Positions 8,389 through 17,702 of a stretch of DNA of 45,504 nucleotides are shown here, in pieces (the first letter of the stretch is position 1; each line of letters opens with the position of its first letter). A model generated the notes under the pieces. That model was not told the DNA's origin, did not search any database, and was given only the letters and a program-made list of their open reading frames with translations. This stretch comes from Comamonadaceae bacterium (GTDB lineage: Bacteria > Pseudomonadota > Gammaproteobacteria > Burkholderiales > Burkholderiaceae_C). The position numbers were made by a program, and so were the translations under genes. The DNA lies in the NCBI GenBank assembly GCA_947455935.1, contig CANGPV010000007.1:1-45504 (forward strand). The letters are read 5' to 3'.

Positions 8389-11310
8389 TTACTGACAGGC
8401 CTCGCATGTTGGGTCGTCAATACCGCATACCTTGATGTCGGTGGCAGGTGCTTGCGATTGCATTTGTGCACGCGCACTGGCGGCAGCAATTTCCATGGCG
8501 CTCAGACCGCTCGATCCACCACCAGAAGACACTGCGTTGTGCGAGCCAGATTGAACAGTGGATTTTTCCACTTGGGTGGCGCTGGTGGTGCGCAAATAGT
8601 AGGTGGTCTTGAGGCCACGCAACCAAGCAAGTTTATAAGTTTCGTCGAGCTTTTTGCCAGAAGCGCCTGCCATGTAAATATTGAGCGACTGGGCTTGATC
8701 AATCCATTTTTGGCGACGCGCAGCCGCTTCGACCAACCATTTGGTTTCCACTTCAAAAGCAGTGGCGTACAGGTCTTTGAGGTCTTGTGGTACACGGTCA
8801 ATGGGGCGCAATGAACCGTCAAAGTGTTTGAGGTCCATGACCATCACGTCGTCCCACAAGCCAAGGCGTTTGAGATCCTTGACCAAGTAACTGTTGATGA
8901 TGGTGAACTCGCCAGACAAATTGGACTTGACCGATAAATTGCCAAAGCAGGGTTCGATGGAAGCATCGACGCCCACGATATTGGAAATGGTTGCCGTGGG
9001 CGCAATGGCTACGCAGTTGGAGTTGCGCATGCCGTCAGTTTTGATTTTTTGGCGCAAAGCTTCCCAGTTGAGCGTGGTACTGCGATCGGCTTCAATGAAA
9101 CCACCGCGAGCTTTTTCCAACAGATCAAGGGTGTCCAGTGGCAAAACGCCTTGGTCCCACAGCGAACCTTGGTAAGTGGAATAACGGCCACGTTCCTTGG
9201 CCAATTCGGTAGACGCCCAGTAGGCGTAATAACAAACGGCTTCCATGGAGCGATCGGCGAATTCGACAGCAGCTTGAGAGGCGTAAGGCACACGCATTTC
9301 ATACAAGCTGTCTTGAAAGGCCATGATGCCCATGCCGACAGGGCGGTGTTTGAAGTTGGAATCACGCGCCTTTTTGACAGCGTAGTAATTGATATCAATC
9401 ACGTTGTCGAGCATACGCATGGCGGTGTTGACCGTGCGTTTGAGTTTGTCGTGATCGAGTTCGGGGCCCATGGGGCCTTGTTTCAAGTGGCGGATGAGGT
9501 TGACTGAGCCCAAATTGCACACCGCGGTTTCGGTATCGCTGGTGTTGAGGGTGATCTCAGTGCACAGATTGGAGGAGTGAACCACGCCGACATGTTGCTG
9601 AGGCGAACGCACATTGCAAGCGTCTTTGAAGGTGATCCAGGGATGGCCAGTTTCAAACAGCATGGTCAACATCTTGCGCCACAAATCGGCAGCTTGCACA
9701 GTTTTGGTGGGCTGTATCAGACCTTGTTTGGCTTGGGTTTCGTAGTTGGTATAGGCCTTTTCGAACTCGCTACCAAATTTATCGTGCAGATCGGGGGTGG
9801 TGGATGGCGAGAACAAGGTCCACTCGCCTTTTTCCATGACACGGCGCATGAACAGGTCAGGAATCCAATTGGCCGTGTTCATATCGTGGGTGCGGCGGCG
9901 GTCGTCGCCAGTGTTTTTGCGCAACTCCAAAAACTCTTCAATATCCAAGTGCCAAGTTTCCAAATAAGTGCAGACAGCGCCTTTGCGCTTGCCGCCTTGA
10001 TTGACTGCCACTGCCGTGTCGTTAACCACCTTGAGGAAGGGCACCACCCCTTGCGACTCGCCGTTGGTACCTTTGATGTGTGAACCCAAGGCGCGCACAC
10101 GTGACCAGTCATTGCCCAATCCGCCTGCAAATTTGGAGAGCAAGGCGTTTTCTTTGATTGACTCGTAAATACCGTCCAAGTCGTCAGGCACGGTGGTCAG
10201 GTAGCAGCTAGACAGTTGGGGGCGCAATGTGCCACTGTTGAACAGCGTGGGAGTACTGGACATGAAGTCAAAAGACGACAGCACTTCATAGAACTCAATG
10301 GCGCGTTCTTCGCGGTTAACTTCGCCCAGCGACAAACCCATGGCCACGCGCATGAAAAAAGATTGGGGCAGTTCAATGCGCTGCTTGCGTACGTGCAAGA
10401 AGTAGCGGTCATACAAAGTTTGCAGGCCGAGGTAGTCAAACTGCAGATCGCGCTCAGCTTTGAGCGCCTTGGCCAAGCGGGGTAAGTCAAATTGCAATAA
10501 GCGAGCATCTAAAAGGTCGTTGTCCACCCCTTTTTTGATACAAGCTGCAAAGTTGTCGGCATAGTTTTGAGCCATCTCGGCTTGGGTGACTTCTTTGCCC
10601 CACACTTCCTTGGCAATCGAGTACATCAACAAACGCGCGGTGGCGTAGGTGTAGTCGGGTTCTTTTTCAATCAGTGTTCGTGCAGCCAAAACAGACGCTT
10701 TGTGAACCTCCTCCATGGGAATGCCATCGTAGAGGTTGCGCATGGTTTCATTCAGGATAGGTGCGGCTTGAATGTCTGCGTTCAGACCTGCGCAAGCAGC
10801 TTCGACCAAATGACGTAATCTGGCGGTGTCGAGCACCATGCGCTTGCCGCCGTCAATGACATGAAGAACGGGCTCAGCGGGGTGCGCTTGCTCTTTGTGG
10901 GCTGCACGTTCTTGGGTTCTTCGTTCACGGTAAAGCACATAAGCGCGGGCAACTTCGTGGTGGCTGCCCCGCATGAGGCCGAGCTCAACCTGATCTTGCA
11001 CATCTTCAATATGGAATGTGCCGCCACCTGGGCGTGAGCGCATGAGGGCTCGAACCACAGCCTGGGTGAGTTGATCGACAGTTTCACGGACACTGGCAGA
11101 TGCCGCACCTTGTGTGCCATGAACAGCCAAAAAAGCTTTCATCATGGCCACTGCAATCTTGGCGGGCTCGAAAGGCACCACAGCGCCGTTGCGTCGGATG
11201 ATTTGGTAGTTACTAAGACTGGATTGAAGCGAAGAGGTCTTGCTGGCGTCAGTCAGGTCTGCGGGGTTGACGTAGCTGGAACTGACGGCAGAGGAGGAAG
11301 CAATTTGCAT
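8389..11310 (-). CDS. nrdA: NrdA, class Ia ribonucleotide reductase alpha subunit
   Basis: The 973-residue catalytic subunit reduces ribonucleoside diphosphates. An ATP-cone is near the N-terminus (QIIRRNGAVVPFEPAKIAVAM, from about residue 35), preceded by a Ser-rich lead. The active-site elements are SSCYLTTVPDD, SSNLCTEITLNT (the Asn-x-Cys-x-Glu site, Cys near residue 583) and ETAVCNLGSVNLI. The C-terminal redox cysteines are CGIDDPTCEACQ. The length exceeds E. coli NrdA (761) but is usual for Burkholderiales. The start is at ATG 11310, with an AGGA-type ribosome site upstream. The upstream region holds two NrdR-type boxes around a sigma-70-like promoter. Confidence 0.97.
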   Translation of the reverse strand: MQIASSSAVSSSYVNPADLTDASKTSSLQSSLSNYQIIRRNGAVVPFEPAKIAVAMMKAFLAVHGTQGAASASVRETVDQLTQAVVRALMRSRPGGGTFHIEDVQDQVELGLMRGSHHEVARAYVLYRERRTQERAAHKEQAHPAEPVLHVIDGGKRMVLDTARLRHLVEAACAGLNADIQAAPILNETMRNLYDGIPMEEVHKASVLAARTLIEKEPDYTYATARLLMYSIAKEVWGKEVTQAEMAQNYADNFAACIKKGVDNDLLDARLLQFDLPRLAKALKAERDLQFDYLGLQTLYDRYFLHVRKQRIELPQSFFMRVAMGLSLGEVNREERAIEFYEVLSSFDFMSSTPTLFNSGTLRPQLSSCYLTTVPDDLDGIYESIKENALLSKFAGGLGNDWSRVRALGSHIKGTNGESQGVVPFLKVVNDTAVAVNQGGKRKGAVCTYLETWHLDIEEFLELRKNTGDDRRRTHDMNTANWIPDLFMRRVMEKGEWTLFSPSTTPDLHDKFGSEFEKAYTNYETQAKQGLIQPTKTVQAADLWRKMLTMLFETGHPWITFKDACNVRSPQQHVGVVHSSNLCTEITLNTSDTETAVCNLGSVNLIRHLKQGPMGPELDHDKLKRTVNTAMRMLDNVIDINYYAVKKARDSNFKHRPVGMGIMAFQDSLYEMRVPYASQAAVEFADRSMEAVCYYAYWASTELAKERGRYSTYQGSLWDQGVLPLDTLDLLEKARGGFIEADRSTTLNWEALRQKIKTDGMRNSNCVAIAPTATISNIVGVDASIEPCFGNLSVKSNLSGEFTIINSYLVKDLKRLGLWDDVMVMDLKHFDGSLRPIDRVPQDLKDLYATAFEVETKWLVEAAARRQKWIDQAQSLNIYMAGASGKKLDETYKLAWLRGLKTTYYLRTTSATQVEKSTVQSGSHNAVSSGGGSSGLSAMEIAAASARAQMQSQAPATDIKVCGIDDPTCEACQ

Positions 11311-11403
11311 CTTGGTTGTATTCCTGTTGTACTGAATGCTTTGGTTAACGTGTGGGTGTTTGCTGGTTTCAAGGTGCCAACAAAAAGAAAATGTGACTAC
11401 CCC

Positions 11404-11451
11404 ACACTATATATGGGGTAGAAACTCTTTTCAACACACTACGTGTAGTGT
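11404..11451 (-). promoter_or_regulatory. nrdAB promoter with two NrdR boxes
   Basis: On the minus strand, TTGAAA (11434-11429) and TATAGT (11411-11406) are 17 bases apart, a good sigma-70 promoter. Two 16-base sites resembling the NrdR box overlap or flank it: ACACTATATATGGGGT (11404-11419) covers the -10, and ACACTACGTGTAGTGT (11436-11451, 7-base inverted arms) abuts the -35. Their start-to-start distance is 32 bases, about three helical turns, which is the classic spacing for NrdR repression of RNR operons. No nrdR gene is in the window. Confidence 0.8.
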
Positions 11452-11473
11452 TTGTGAAAAAATTGAGAATAAA

Positions 11474-12052
11474 TTAATTTAAATCAAGCTCTTCGGGAAA
11501 GTACGTAGCTTTCAACCCCAAACCTTGTTGCAAATACCGCCATACAAATCCATCGCCGGGGTCTTTTTTTCGCTTGGGGGCGATGTGTTCATGCCCTGCA
11601 AGGGCTGATATCGGGTACTGCGCCATGACCAACGGCACAAGAGAAATCAAACTTTCGTATTGGTATGCAGTGAAGGTATCGCCTTCCAAGCCTTCGAGTT
11701 CAATACCAATGGAAAAATCATTGCAGTTGCTGCGTGCGCGGTGGGTTGACACACCTGCGTGCCAAGCGCGCTGGTCACAACTTACAAATTGAATCAATTC
11801 GCCACCACGACGAATCAAAAAATGTGCGGATACTTTGACGCCACGCAAGTGATCAAAATAGGGGTGGCTGTCGTGATCAAGCGAGTTGGTGAAGAAGTTT
11901 TCTATGGCGTCGCCGCCAAATTCACCGGGAGGTAAGCTGATGGAGTGAAGAACCACAAGGTCCACAGATGCTGTGGATGGTCGTGGCTCGAAGTTGGGTG
12001 AGGGTATGTGGTGTGCATACCGGTACCAACCTTCGGACCAAACAGCTGACAT
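11474..12052 (-). CDS. ampD: AmpD, 1,6-anhydro-N-acetylmuramyl-L-alanine amidase
   Basis: The 192-residue cytoplasmic amidase_2-family zinc enzyme releases the peptide from anhydro-muropeptides during cell-wall recycling. Motifs are VVLHSISLPPGEFGG (first zinc His), AHFLIRRGGELIQFV, QRAWHAGVS, SIGIELEG and LAGHEHIAPKRKKDPGDGF, which contains the last zinc His and the catalytic Lys/Asp pair. It lies 6 bases after the PP0621-type gene and is probably the last gene of the leftward ccsA-like / PP0621 / ampD group. Mpl, the ligase for the released peptide, is encoded at the left end of the window. Confidence 0.93.
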   Translation of the reverse strand: MSAVWSEGWYRYAHHIPSPNFEPRPSTASVDLVVLHSISLPPGEFGGDAIENFFTNSLDHDSHPYFDHLRGVKVSAHFLIRRGGELIQFVSCDQRAWHAGVSTHRARSNCNDFSIGIELEGLEGDTFTAYQYESLISLVPLVMAQYPISALAGHEHIAPKRKKDPGDGFVWRYLQQGLGLKATYFPEELDLN

Positions 12053-12058
12053 CGGTCT

Positions 12059-12274
12059 TTAACCTTCCTTGGCTGAGCGGTGTGCTGAGCTGCAGTAAAA
12101 CCCTTGAGAACCTTGCAGGGCGTCGCCCTGAGGCAAATGCAGATCGCAATAGCTACATCGCACCATGTTTTGCGGTTGAGGGCTAGCGTCTTGAGCTGAG
12201 TTGTTGCTGTTGCGCTGGGTTTTCAGCCACCACAGCACCGCGCTGATAACGCCCAACAAAATAAGGTATTTCAT
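12059..12274 (-). CDS. PP0621-family small protein with Cys motif
   Basis: The 71-residue protein has an N-terminal membrane or signal segment (MKYLILLGVISAVLWWLK) and a C-terminal Cys-rich knuckle, MVRCSYCDLHLP ... GFYCSSAH, that could bind zinc. This pattern matches the small PP0621 family of unknown function. The start is ATG at 12274, whose ATGA overlaps the stop of the upstream CcsA-like gene. A longer in-frame extension to 12427 would run into that gene and is rejected. Confidence 0.75.
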   Translation of the reverse strand: MKYLILLGVISAVLWWLKTQRNSNNSAQDASPQPQNMVRCSYCDLHLPQGDALQGSQGFYCSSAHRSAKEG

Positions 12275-13083
12275 AAGCTTCGGTGCAACAGCACTTCCAA
12301 CACAAAGCGAGATCCTACATAGGCCAGCAGCAAAAGGGCTGAACCCGCATACAGCAAACGAATAGCCAAGGGACCACGCCAGCCACGAGACTGACGCCCC
12401 CATATCAGCAAGGCATAAGCCAACCAAGCCATGATGGATAACACTGTTTTGTGGTCCCAGCGAAGTGCTTGGTCTGGGCCGTACAAACGTTCACCAAATA
12501 AAAGTCCTGCAAATAAAGTGGCTGTCAGCAAGAAAAAACCGATATGCACAAAGCGAAATGTGAGTCGCTCCAGCGTGAGCAAGGGTAGCCCTGAGGGGTC
12601 GGCTTCGGCCAAGCGTATTTGCCGCTCGGCACGGTTCATCAGACCCGCATGCACCACCGCTGCGGCAAACAAGGCGTAAGAAGCCATGCCCAACGCCCAA
12701 TGCAAGGGCAACCAAAGCGATGCTGAGGCATGCAAGTCTTGGCCAGGGAAAAAGAGAGGTAGTAGCACAGCCACCAAGCCCGCCCCAGACAGCACCCAGC
12801 GGGTTTTCATTTGGGGAAACCAATGGTGTTCTAGCGTGTAGACCATCAAGACCAACCAAGCGGTGGCCGACAAAGCGGGGGCAAAGCCAAAATGGGGGGC
12901 GGTATCAGGCTCGGGGATGAGGCTGGCAAGCACACTCAAACCGTGGAACAGTGAAATCACCCACAGATAGTTACGGCTTTGCTGAGGTGAAAGTCTGCCA
13001 CCCAAGATGGCCCCCAGCGCGTATGCCAGTGCGGCTAACAAACCCCATACCGTGCTGAAGGTCGATGCGCTGAATACAATCAT
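12271..13083 (-). CDS. CcsA/YpjD-type cytochrome c assembly-like membrane protein
   Basis: The 270-residue protein has about eight hydrophobic segments. It contains the family-like signatures WLPLHWALGMASYALFAAAVVHAG and LRWDHKTVLSIMAWLAYALLIWGRQ, where conserved His residues and Trp recall heme-handling CcsA/CcmC proteins. In proteobacteria the YpjD-like versions are usually found beside ffh, as here. The precise role is not established. It is divergent from ffh (65 bases apart) and translationally coupled (ATGA) to the PP0621-type gene downstream. Confidence 0.85.
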   Translation of the reverse strand: MIVFSASTFSTVWGLLAALAYALGAILGGRLSPQQSRNYLWVISLFHGLSVLASLIPEPDTAPHFGFAPALSATAWLVLMVYTLEHHWFPQMKTRWVLSGAGLVAVLLPLFFPGQDLHASASLWLPLHWALGMASYALFAAAVVHAGLMNRAERQIRLAEADPSGLPLLTLERLTFRFVHIGFFLLTATLFAGLLFGERLYGPDQALRWDHKTVLSIMAWLAYALLIWGRQSRGWRGPLAIRLLYAGSALLLLAYVGSRFVLEVLLHRSL

Positions 13084-13148
13084 GCAGACAGTTTAGCGTC
13101 TTGTGCTACTTCGGGTAGTTTTCTCCCTTTTTCTTTCAGGCTTCAACC

Positions 13149-14525
13149 ATGGCAACCGCGCTCAGCGACAAACTTTCCCGATTGGTCAAGCAGATCAGCG
13201 GACAAGCCCGTATCACCGAAGGCAATGTCAGCGACATGTTGCGCGAGGTGCGCATGGCTTTGCTTGAAGCCGATGTCGCCTTGCCGGTGGTGCGCGACTT
13301 TATTGCACGGGTCAAAGACAAAGCGTTAGGTCAAGAGGTGTTGAGTTCGCTCACGCCTGGGCAGGTGCTGGTGAGCATCGTGCAAAAAGAATTGGCCGCC
13401 ACCATGGGCGAAGGCGTCGCGGACATTGATTTGGCCGCGCAGCCACCAGCGGTCATTTTGATGGCAGGTTTGCAAGGTGCGGGTAAAACCACCACCACCG
13501 CCAAACTGGCCAAGCACCTGATCACCAAGCGCAAGAAAAAAGTGTTAACGGTTTCAGCTGACGTGTACCGCCCAGCGGCCATTGAGCAATTGAAGACAGT
13601 CACTGCCCAAGCGGGTGCCGAATGGTTTGCCAGTGATGCATCCCAAAAGCCGGCAGACATTGTGTTGGCTGCCTTGGACTATGCCAAGAAACATTACTTT
13701 GACGTCTTGTTGGTCGATACCGCTGGCCGTTTGGCTATTGATGAAGCTTTGATGCAAGAAATCAAAACCTTGCATGCCGCAGTGAAACCAGTCGAGACAC
13801 TGTTTGTGGTCGACGCCATGATGGGCCAAGACGCGGTGAACACTGCGCGTGCATTTAAAGAGGCGCTGCCACTTACCGGCATTGTGCTGACCAAGACCGA
13901 CGGTGATTCTCGCGGTGGCGCGGCTTTATCGGTGCGGCAAATCACAGGTGTGCCCATCAAGTTTGCTGGTACCAGTGAAAAGATCGATGGCCTAGAAGCT
14001 TTTGACGCTGAGCGTCATGCCGGTCGTATCTTGGGCATGGGTGACATTGTGGCCTTGGTCGAGCAAGTCACTGCCAACATCGATGTGGAAGCCGCCCAAA
14101 AAATGGCCGCCAAAATGAAAAGCGGTGATGGTTTTGACCTCAACGATTTTTTGGCGCAAATTCAGCAAATGAAGCAAATGGGTGGCTTATCGAGTTTGAT
14201 GGACAAACTCCCCAGCCAGCTCACCGCCAAAGCCGGCGCGGTGGACTTTGACAAAGCTGAAAAAGACATTCTGCGCAAACAAGGCATCATCCACAGCATG
14301 ACGCCCAAAGAGCGCAGCAAACCCGATCTCATCAAAGCCACCCGCAAACGCCGCATCGCAGCAGGTGCGGGCGTTCAGGTGCAAGACGTTAACCGACTGC
14401 TGAATGAATTTGGCCAGATGCAAGACATGATGAAAAAAATGCGCGGCGGCGGCTTGATGAAGATGATGAAAAAGCTCGGCGGCATGAAAGGCATGCCCGG
14501 CGGCTTTCCTGGGATGCCGCGTTAG
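13149..14525 (+). CDS. ffh: Ffh, signal recognition particle protein
   Basis: The 458-residue SRP54 homologue binds 4.5S RNA and signal sequences and delivers nascent membrane proteins to FtsY. It has an N domain (helical, residues 1-90) and a G domain with the P-loop [15 protein letters not shown] (about 107-121), [13 protein letters not shown] and [14 protein letters not shown]. The Met-rich M domain ends in [23 protein letters not shown]. Length and motifs are normal. Its stop overlaps the convergent miaB stop by a few bases. FlhF, encoded at 23774, is a paralogous SRP-type GTPase of the flagellar system. Confidence 0.98.
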   Translation: MATALSDKLSRLVKQISGQARITEGNVSDMLREVRMALLEADVALPVVRDFIARVKDKALGQEVLSSLTPGQVLVSIVQKELAATMGEGVADIDLAAQPPAVILMAGLQGAGKTTTTAKLAKHLITKRKKKVLTVSADVYRPAAIEQLKTVTAQAGAEWFASDASQKPADIVLAALDYAKKHYFDVLLVDTAGRLAIDEALMQEIKTLHAAVKPVETLFVVDAMMGQDAVNTARAFKEALPLTGIVLTKTDGDSRGGAALSVRQITGVPIKFAGTSEKIDGLEAFDAERHAGRILGMGDIVALVEQVTANIDVEAAQKMAAKMKSGDGFDLNDFLAQIQQMKQMGGLSSLMDKLPSQLTAKAGAVDFDKAEKDILRKQGIIHSMTPKERSKPDLIKATRKRRIAAGAGVQVQDVNRLLNEFGQMQDMMKKMRGGGLMKMMKKLGGMKGMPGGFPGMPR

Positions 14526-15859
14526 CCGCTCACCACCACCGCACCGCGCAGCGAGTGCGGCAAGGCTTGGGTGATACGTACATCAATCATCTGACCCACC
14601 AAACGCTCACCCAAAGGTCCCGCATCAAAGTTCACGATGCGGTTGCATTCGGTGCGGCCCATTAACTCTGCCGCACTTTTGCGCGAAGCGCCTTCCACCA
14701 AAATGCGCTGCACTGTGCCCACGCGGCTCTCGCCAATGCGATGCACGTTCTCTTCAACGGTGGCTTGCAGGTGTTGCAAACGGCGCAGCTTCACTTCATG
14801 CGGCGTGTCGTCGTGCAGATTGGCGGCAGGTGTTCCGGGACGGGGGCTGAAGATGAAGCTGAAAGAAGCATCAAAACCAATGTCGGTGATGAGCTTCATC
14901 AGCTTGTCAAAGTCTTCCTCGGTCTCGCCTGGGAAGCCCACAATGAAGTCGGAGCTCATGGAAATATCAGGACGTATTGCACGCAGTTTGCGGATGGTGC
15001 TTTTGTATTCCATGGCGGTATAGCCACGCTTCATGGCCATCAAAATACGGTCAGAACCGTGTTGCACCGGCAAGTGCAAATGGCTGACCAACTGCGGCAC
15101 TTTGGCGTACACATCGATCAATCGTTGTGTGAATTCATTGGGGTGGCTGGTGGTGTAGCGAATGCGTTGCACACCCGGAATGTCGGCGATGTACTCAATC
15201 AGCAAGGCAAAGTCGGCGATCTCAGCAGTGTCGCCCATGCTGCCGCGGTAGGCGTTGACGTTTTGACCAAGAAGTGTGATTTCTTTCACACCTTGCGCAA
15301 CCAGACCAGCGATTTCGGTCAGCACATCGTCCAAGGGACGGTTGATTTCTTCGCCGCGTGTGTAGGGCACCACGCAATAACTGCAGTATTTGGAGCAGCC
15401 TTCCATGATGGACACAAAGGCTGATGCTCCTTGCACCCGTGCAGGGGGCAGGTGGTCGAATTTTTCAATCTCGGGGAAACTGATGTCGACCTGTGGTTTC
15501 TTCAGGTCGCGGCGTTGGTTAAGCAACTCAGGTAAGCGGTGCAAGGTTTGCGGGCCAAACACCACATCCACATAAGGTGCGCGGGCGATGATGGCTTCGC
15601 CTTCTTGGCTGGCCACACAGCCACCCACGGCAATTTGCACACCTTTTTTCTTCAGGTGTTTGACGCGACCCAAATCGGAAAAGACTTTTTCTTGGGCTTT
15701 TTCACGCACCGAGCAGGTGTTGAAGACCACCAAGTCGGCCTCGTCGATGTCTTGGGTTTGTTCGTAGCCTTGGGCCGCGCCCAGCACGTCAGCCATTTTG
15801 TCCGAGTCGTACTCGTTCATTTGGCAGCCAAAGGTTTTGATAAAGACTTTGCGGCTCAT
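14522..15859 (-). CDS. miaB: MiaB, tRNA-2-methylthio-N6-dimethylallyladenosine synthase
   Basis: The 445-residue radical-SAM methylthiotransferase modifies A37 of tRNAs reading UNN codons. The N-terminal UPF0004 domain starts [17 protein letters not shown] and holds three cluster cysteines ([21 protein letters not shown]). The radical-SAM motif is [20 protein letters not shown] near residues 150-169. The C-terminal TRAM domain follows about residue 380. It is convergent with ffh, with a 4-base overlap at the stop codons. Confidence 0.97.
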   Translation of the reverse strand: MSRKVFIKTFGCQMNEYDSDKMADVLGAAQGYEQTQDIDEADLVVFNTCSVREKAQEKVFSDLGRVKHLKKKGVQIAVGGCVASQEGEAIIARAPYVDVVFGPQTLHRLPELLNQRRDLKKPQVDISFPEIEKFDHLPPARVQGASAFVSIMEGCSKYCSYCVVPYTRGEEINRPLDDVLTEIAGLVAQGVKEITLLGQNVNAYRGSMGDTAEIADFALLIEYIADIPGVQRIRYTTSHPNEFTQRLIDVYAKVPQLVSHLHLPVQHGSDRILMAMKRGYTAMEYKSTIRKLRAIRPDISMSSDFIVGFPGETEEDFDKLMKLITDIGFDASFSFIFSPRPGTPAANLHDDTPHEVKLRRLQHLQATVEENVHRIGESRVGTVQRILVEGASRKSAAELMGRTECNRIVNFDAGPLGERLVGQMIDVRITQALPHSLRGAVVVSG

Positions 15860-15956
15860 GGCAAAGCCTTGGCAGAGATGCAGCGTTTCATGGTGTAGAT
15901 CCAGAGGCTGTGAAAGGAGAGGAGATTGTAGCCAGCCACTTCTTTATGATGGACCC

Positions 15957-16349
15957 ATGTCTATATTTACCCGCACTGTGCTGTTCACCGATACCGATGG
16001 CCGCGCTCGCTTCAAACACGACGCATTGGCTTTAGACCAAGGTACAGCGCAAAGTCGCTTGAGTGAACTCCTGCCCACCCAAGGTTTGCAGCTGCGTCGC
16101 AGTCCTGTGGGTTTCCAAAGTGAGTTTCATGTCAGCAGCCATGCGCAATGGGTGTTCATCTTGCAAGGGCATATGGAGATCCGATTGCAAGATGGCACCG
16201 CCCAGGTGTTTGGCCCAGGAGAGCATTTTTTTTCAGCCGACCTCTTGCCCATTGGCGCTGTCTTTGACCCCAAGTTGCATGGCCATGCAAGCCGGCAAGT
16301 GGGGGAACAAGAATTGGTGACGGTATTTGTTCGTGCTGAATATGAGTAA
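15957..16349 (+). CDS. small cupin-domain protein
   Basis: The 130-residue single-domain protein reads from ATG at 15957 (MSIFTRTVLFTDTDG). Longer in-frame starts would overlap miaB. A cupin-like barrel is suggested by the two segments SEFHVSSHAQWVFILQGHMEIRLQDG and FGPGEHFFSADLLP, with His residues placed as possible metal ligands. Function is unknown. It is divergent from miaB (start at 15859) across 97 bases. The stop is at 16347-16349, followed by a T-rich stretch without a clear stem. Confidence 0.75.
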   Translation: MSIFTRTVLFTDTDGRARFKHDALALDQGTAQSRLSELLPTQGLQLRRSPVGFQSEFHVSSHAQWVFILQGHMEIRLQDGTAQVFGPGEHFFSADLLPIGAVFDPKLHGHASRQVGEQELVTVFVRAEYE

Positions 16350-16376
16350 TTTGGAGGTATTTTTTCTTCTAAAAAT

Positions 16377-16404
16377 TAAAGTAACTGTGCTTTCAAGCCG
16401 ATCA
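16377..16404 (+). promoter_or_regulatory. possible sigma-28-like promoter upstream of the carbonic anhydrase gene
   Basis: TAAA (16377-16380) is followed by 16 bases and then GCCGATCA (16397-16404). The spacer is one base longer than the N15 seen at the other sigma-28 sites here, and the -10 has one difference from GCCGATAA. If real it would tie the carbonic anhydrase gene to the FliA regulon. It lies about 70 bases upstream of the start codon. Confidence 0.35.
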
Positions 16405-16473
16405 CACGCACAGCATCTTGGGCGAGAATCTGCCCTGACCATTATTTCTTGTCCTTCACCTTTTTGAGTAGCC

Positions 16474-17700
16474 ATGAAAAAACATTTGCGTCTTATCCTG
16501 GAAATTTTGCTGGGAATTTGCCTGGTTGCTACCGCAGCGCTGGCTTATTGGAATTTTTCCGCTAAAAAACACCTGAATGAACAAGTCGCTGAACTGAGCG
16601 AGCAGCTTGACGAAGCCAAAGATTCTTTGGAGAAAGTCCATGAAGAAGCCTCGGCTTCGCATGACGCCAAAGAAGAGCCCGACAACACGCCGGTCCAAGA
16701 AATGGATGCGCTCAAGTCCGCTTTCGCCAATGGTGTGGTGTTGCAAGATGTGGAGACCCTCTACAAAGCTCAAAAAGCGCTGAGTGCTGAGCGTCAAGTG
16801 GGTTTGGCCTCGTTGCGTTTGCTCACCAAAGGAGCCCAAGACCCTGACACCATTGCTGCCTACCAAAAGGCTTTGGAAATGGCCGAATGGAGTAACCGGT
16901 TACAAACCGTTTGCGCAGCGCAAAACGCCTTGGCTGCTGCAGGGCAAAAAGTCAAAGTCTTGTCGGAATGTAAAAAATCTACCGACAAAGAGGCTGACAG
17001 CAAAGAAGCCCTTGCCAAAAAAGACGACAAAGCGCATGAAGTGCATTGGGGTTACGAGGGCGACAACGGCCCCGAGCACTGGGGCGACGCGTTCCCTGTC
17101 TGCGGCAAAGGCAAAAAGCAGTCGCCATTGAACATCGTTGGACCGTTTGAAAAGTCCAAAGACACTTTGAGCGTGGACTACAAGGAAGGCCCGCTGAAAA
17201 TGTTCAACAACGGCCATACCATCCAGGTCAATATTGAGCCTGGCAGCACGCTGATGATTGGCAAAGAAAGTTTTGATTTGCTGCAGTTCCACTTTCATCG
17301 CCCCTCTGAAGAGCAAGTGGAGGGCAAGAACGCCAGTATGGTGGCCCACTTTGTTCACAAGAGCAAAGAAGGCAAACTGGCCGTGATCGGGGTGTTGCTC
17401 AACGAAGGCAAGGACAGTGCGGCTATCAAAACTTTGTGGGCGAATTTGCCACCCAAGGAAGGCGAGGAGTTTTTGCCACCCAAGGTGATGTTCAACCCTG
17501 CCAGCATGTTGCCCAAGGAAATGGGTTTCTATAACTACGAAGGTTCATTGACCACGCCGCCTTGTACCGAAGGCGTGCAGTTCTATATCTTGAAGTCGCC
17601 CATGGAAATTTCCAAACAGCAACTGGCAAAGTTCCCCTACAAAGTTAATGCACGACCCGTTCAATCTTTGAACGGTCGCAAGATTTCAGCGGGCGGTTAA
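16474..17700 (+). CDS. membrane-anchored alpha-carbonic anhydrase with coiled-coil N-terminal region
   Basis: The protein has 408 residues. Residues 5-27 form one membrane segment. A charged coiled coil follows (about 31-60), then a helical region of unknown function (about 75-165) and a Lys/Asp/Glu linker. The alpha-carbonic anhydrase domain spans about 190-406, starting HWGYEGDNGPEHWG. Zinc ligands are visible as LLQFHFHRPSE (His273, His275) and VAHFVH (His292). The proton-shuttle His248 is in NNGHTIQVN. A Cys210/Cys364 pair matches the usual disulfide, and SLTTPPCTEGV is the substrate-site signature. The domain should be periplasmic and interconvert CO2 and bicarbonate. Typical bacterial enzymes are about 240 residues, so the N-terminal part is extra. 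It is convergent with fliN, 2 bases apart. Confidence 0.93.
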   Translation: MKKHLRLILEILLGICLVATAALAYWNFSAKKHLNEQVAELSEQLDEAKDSLEKVHEEASASHDAKEEPDNTPVQEMDALKSAFANGVVLQDVETLYKAQKALSAERQVGLASLRLLTKGAQDPDTIAAYQKALEMAEWSNRLQTVCAAQNALAAAGQKVKVLSECKKSTDKEADSKEALAKKDDKAHEVHWGYEGDNGPEHWGDAFPVCGKGKKQSPLNIVGPFEKSKDTLSVDYKEGPLKMFNNGHTIQVNIEPGSTLMIGKESFDLLQFHFHRPSEEQVEGKNASMVAHFVHKSKEGKLAVIGVLLNEGKDSAAIKTLWANLPPKEGEEFLPPKVMFNPASMLPKEMGFYNYEGSLTTPPCTEGVQFYILKSPMEISKQQLAKFPYKVNARPVQSLNGRKISAGG

Positions 17701-17702
17701 AT

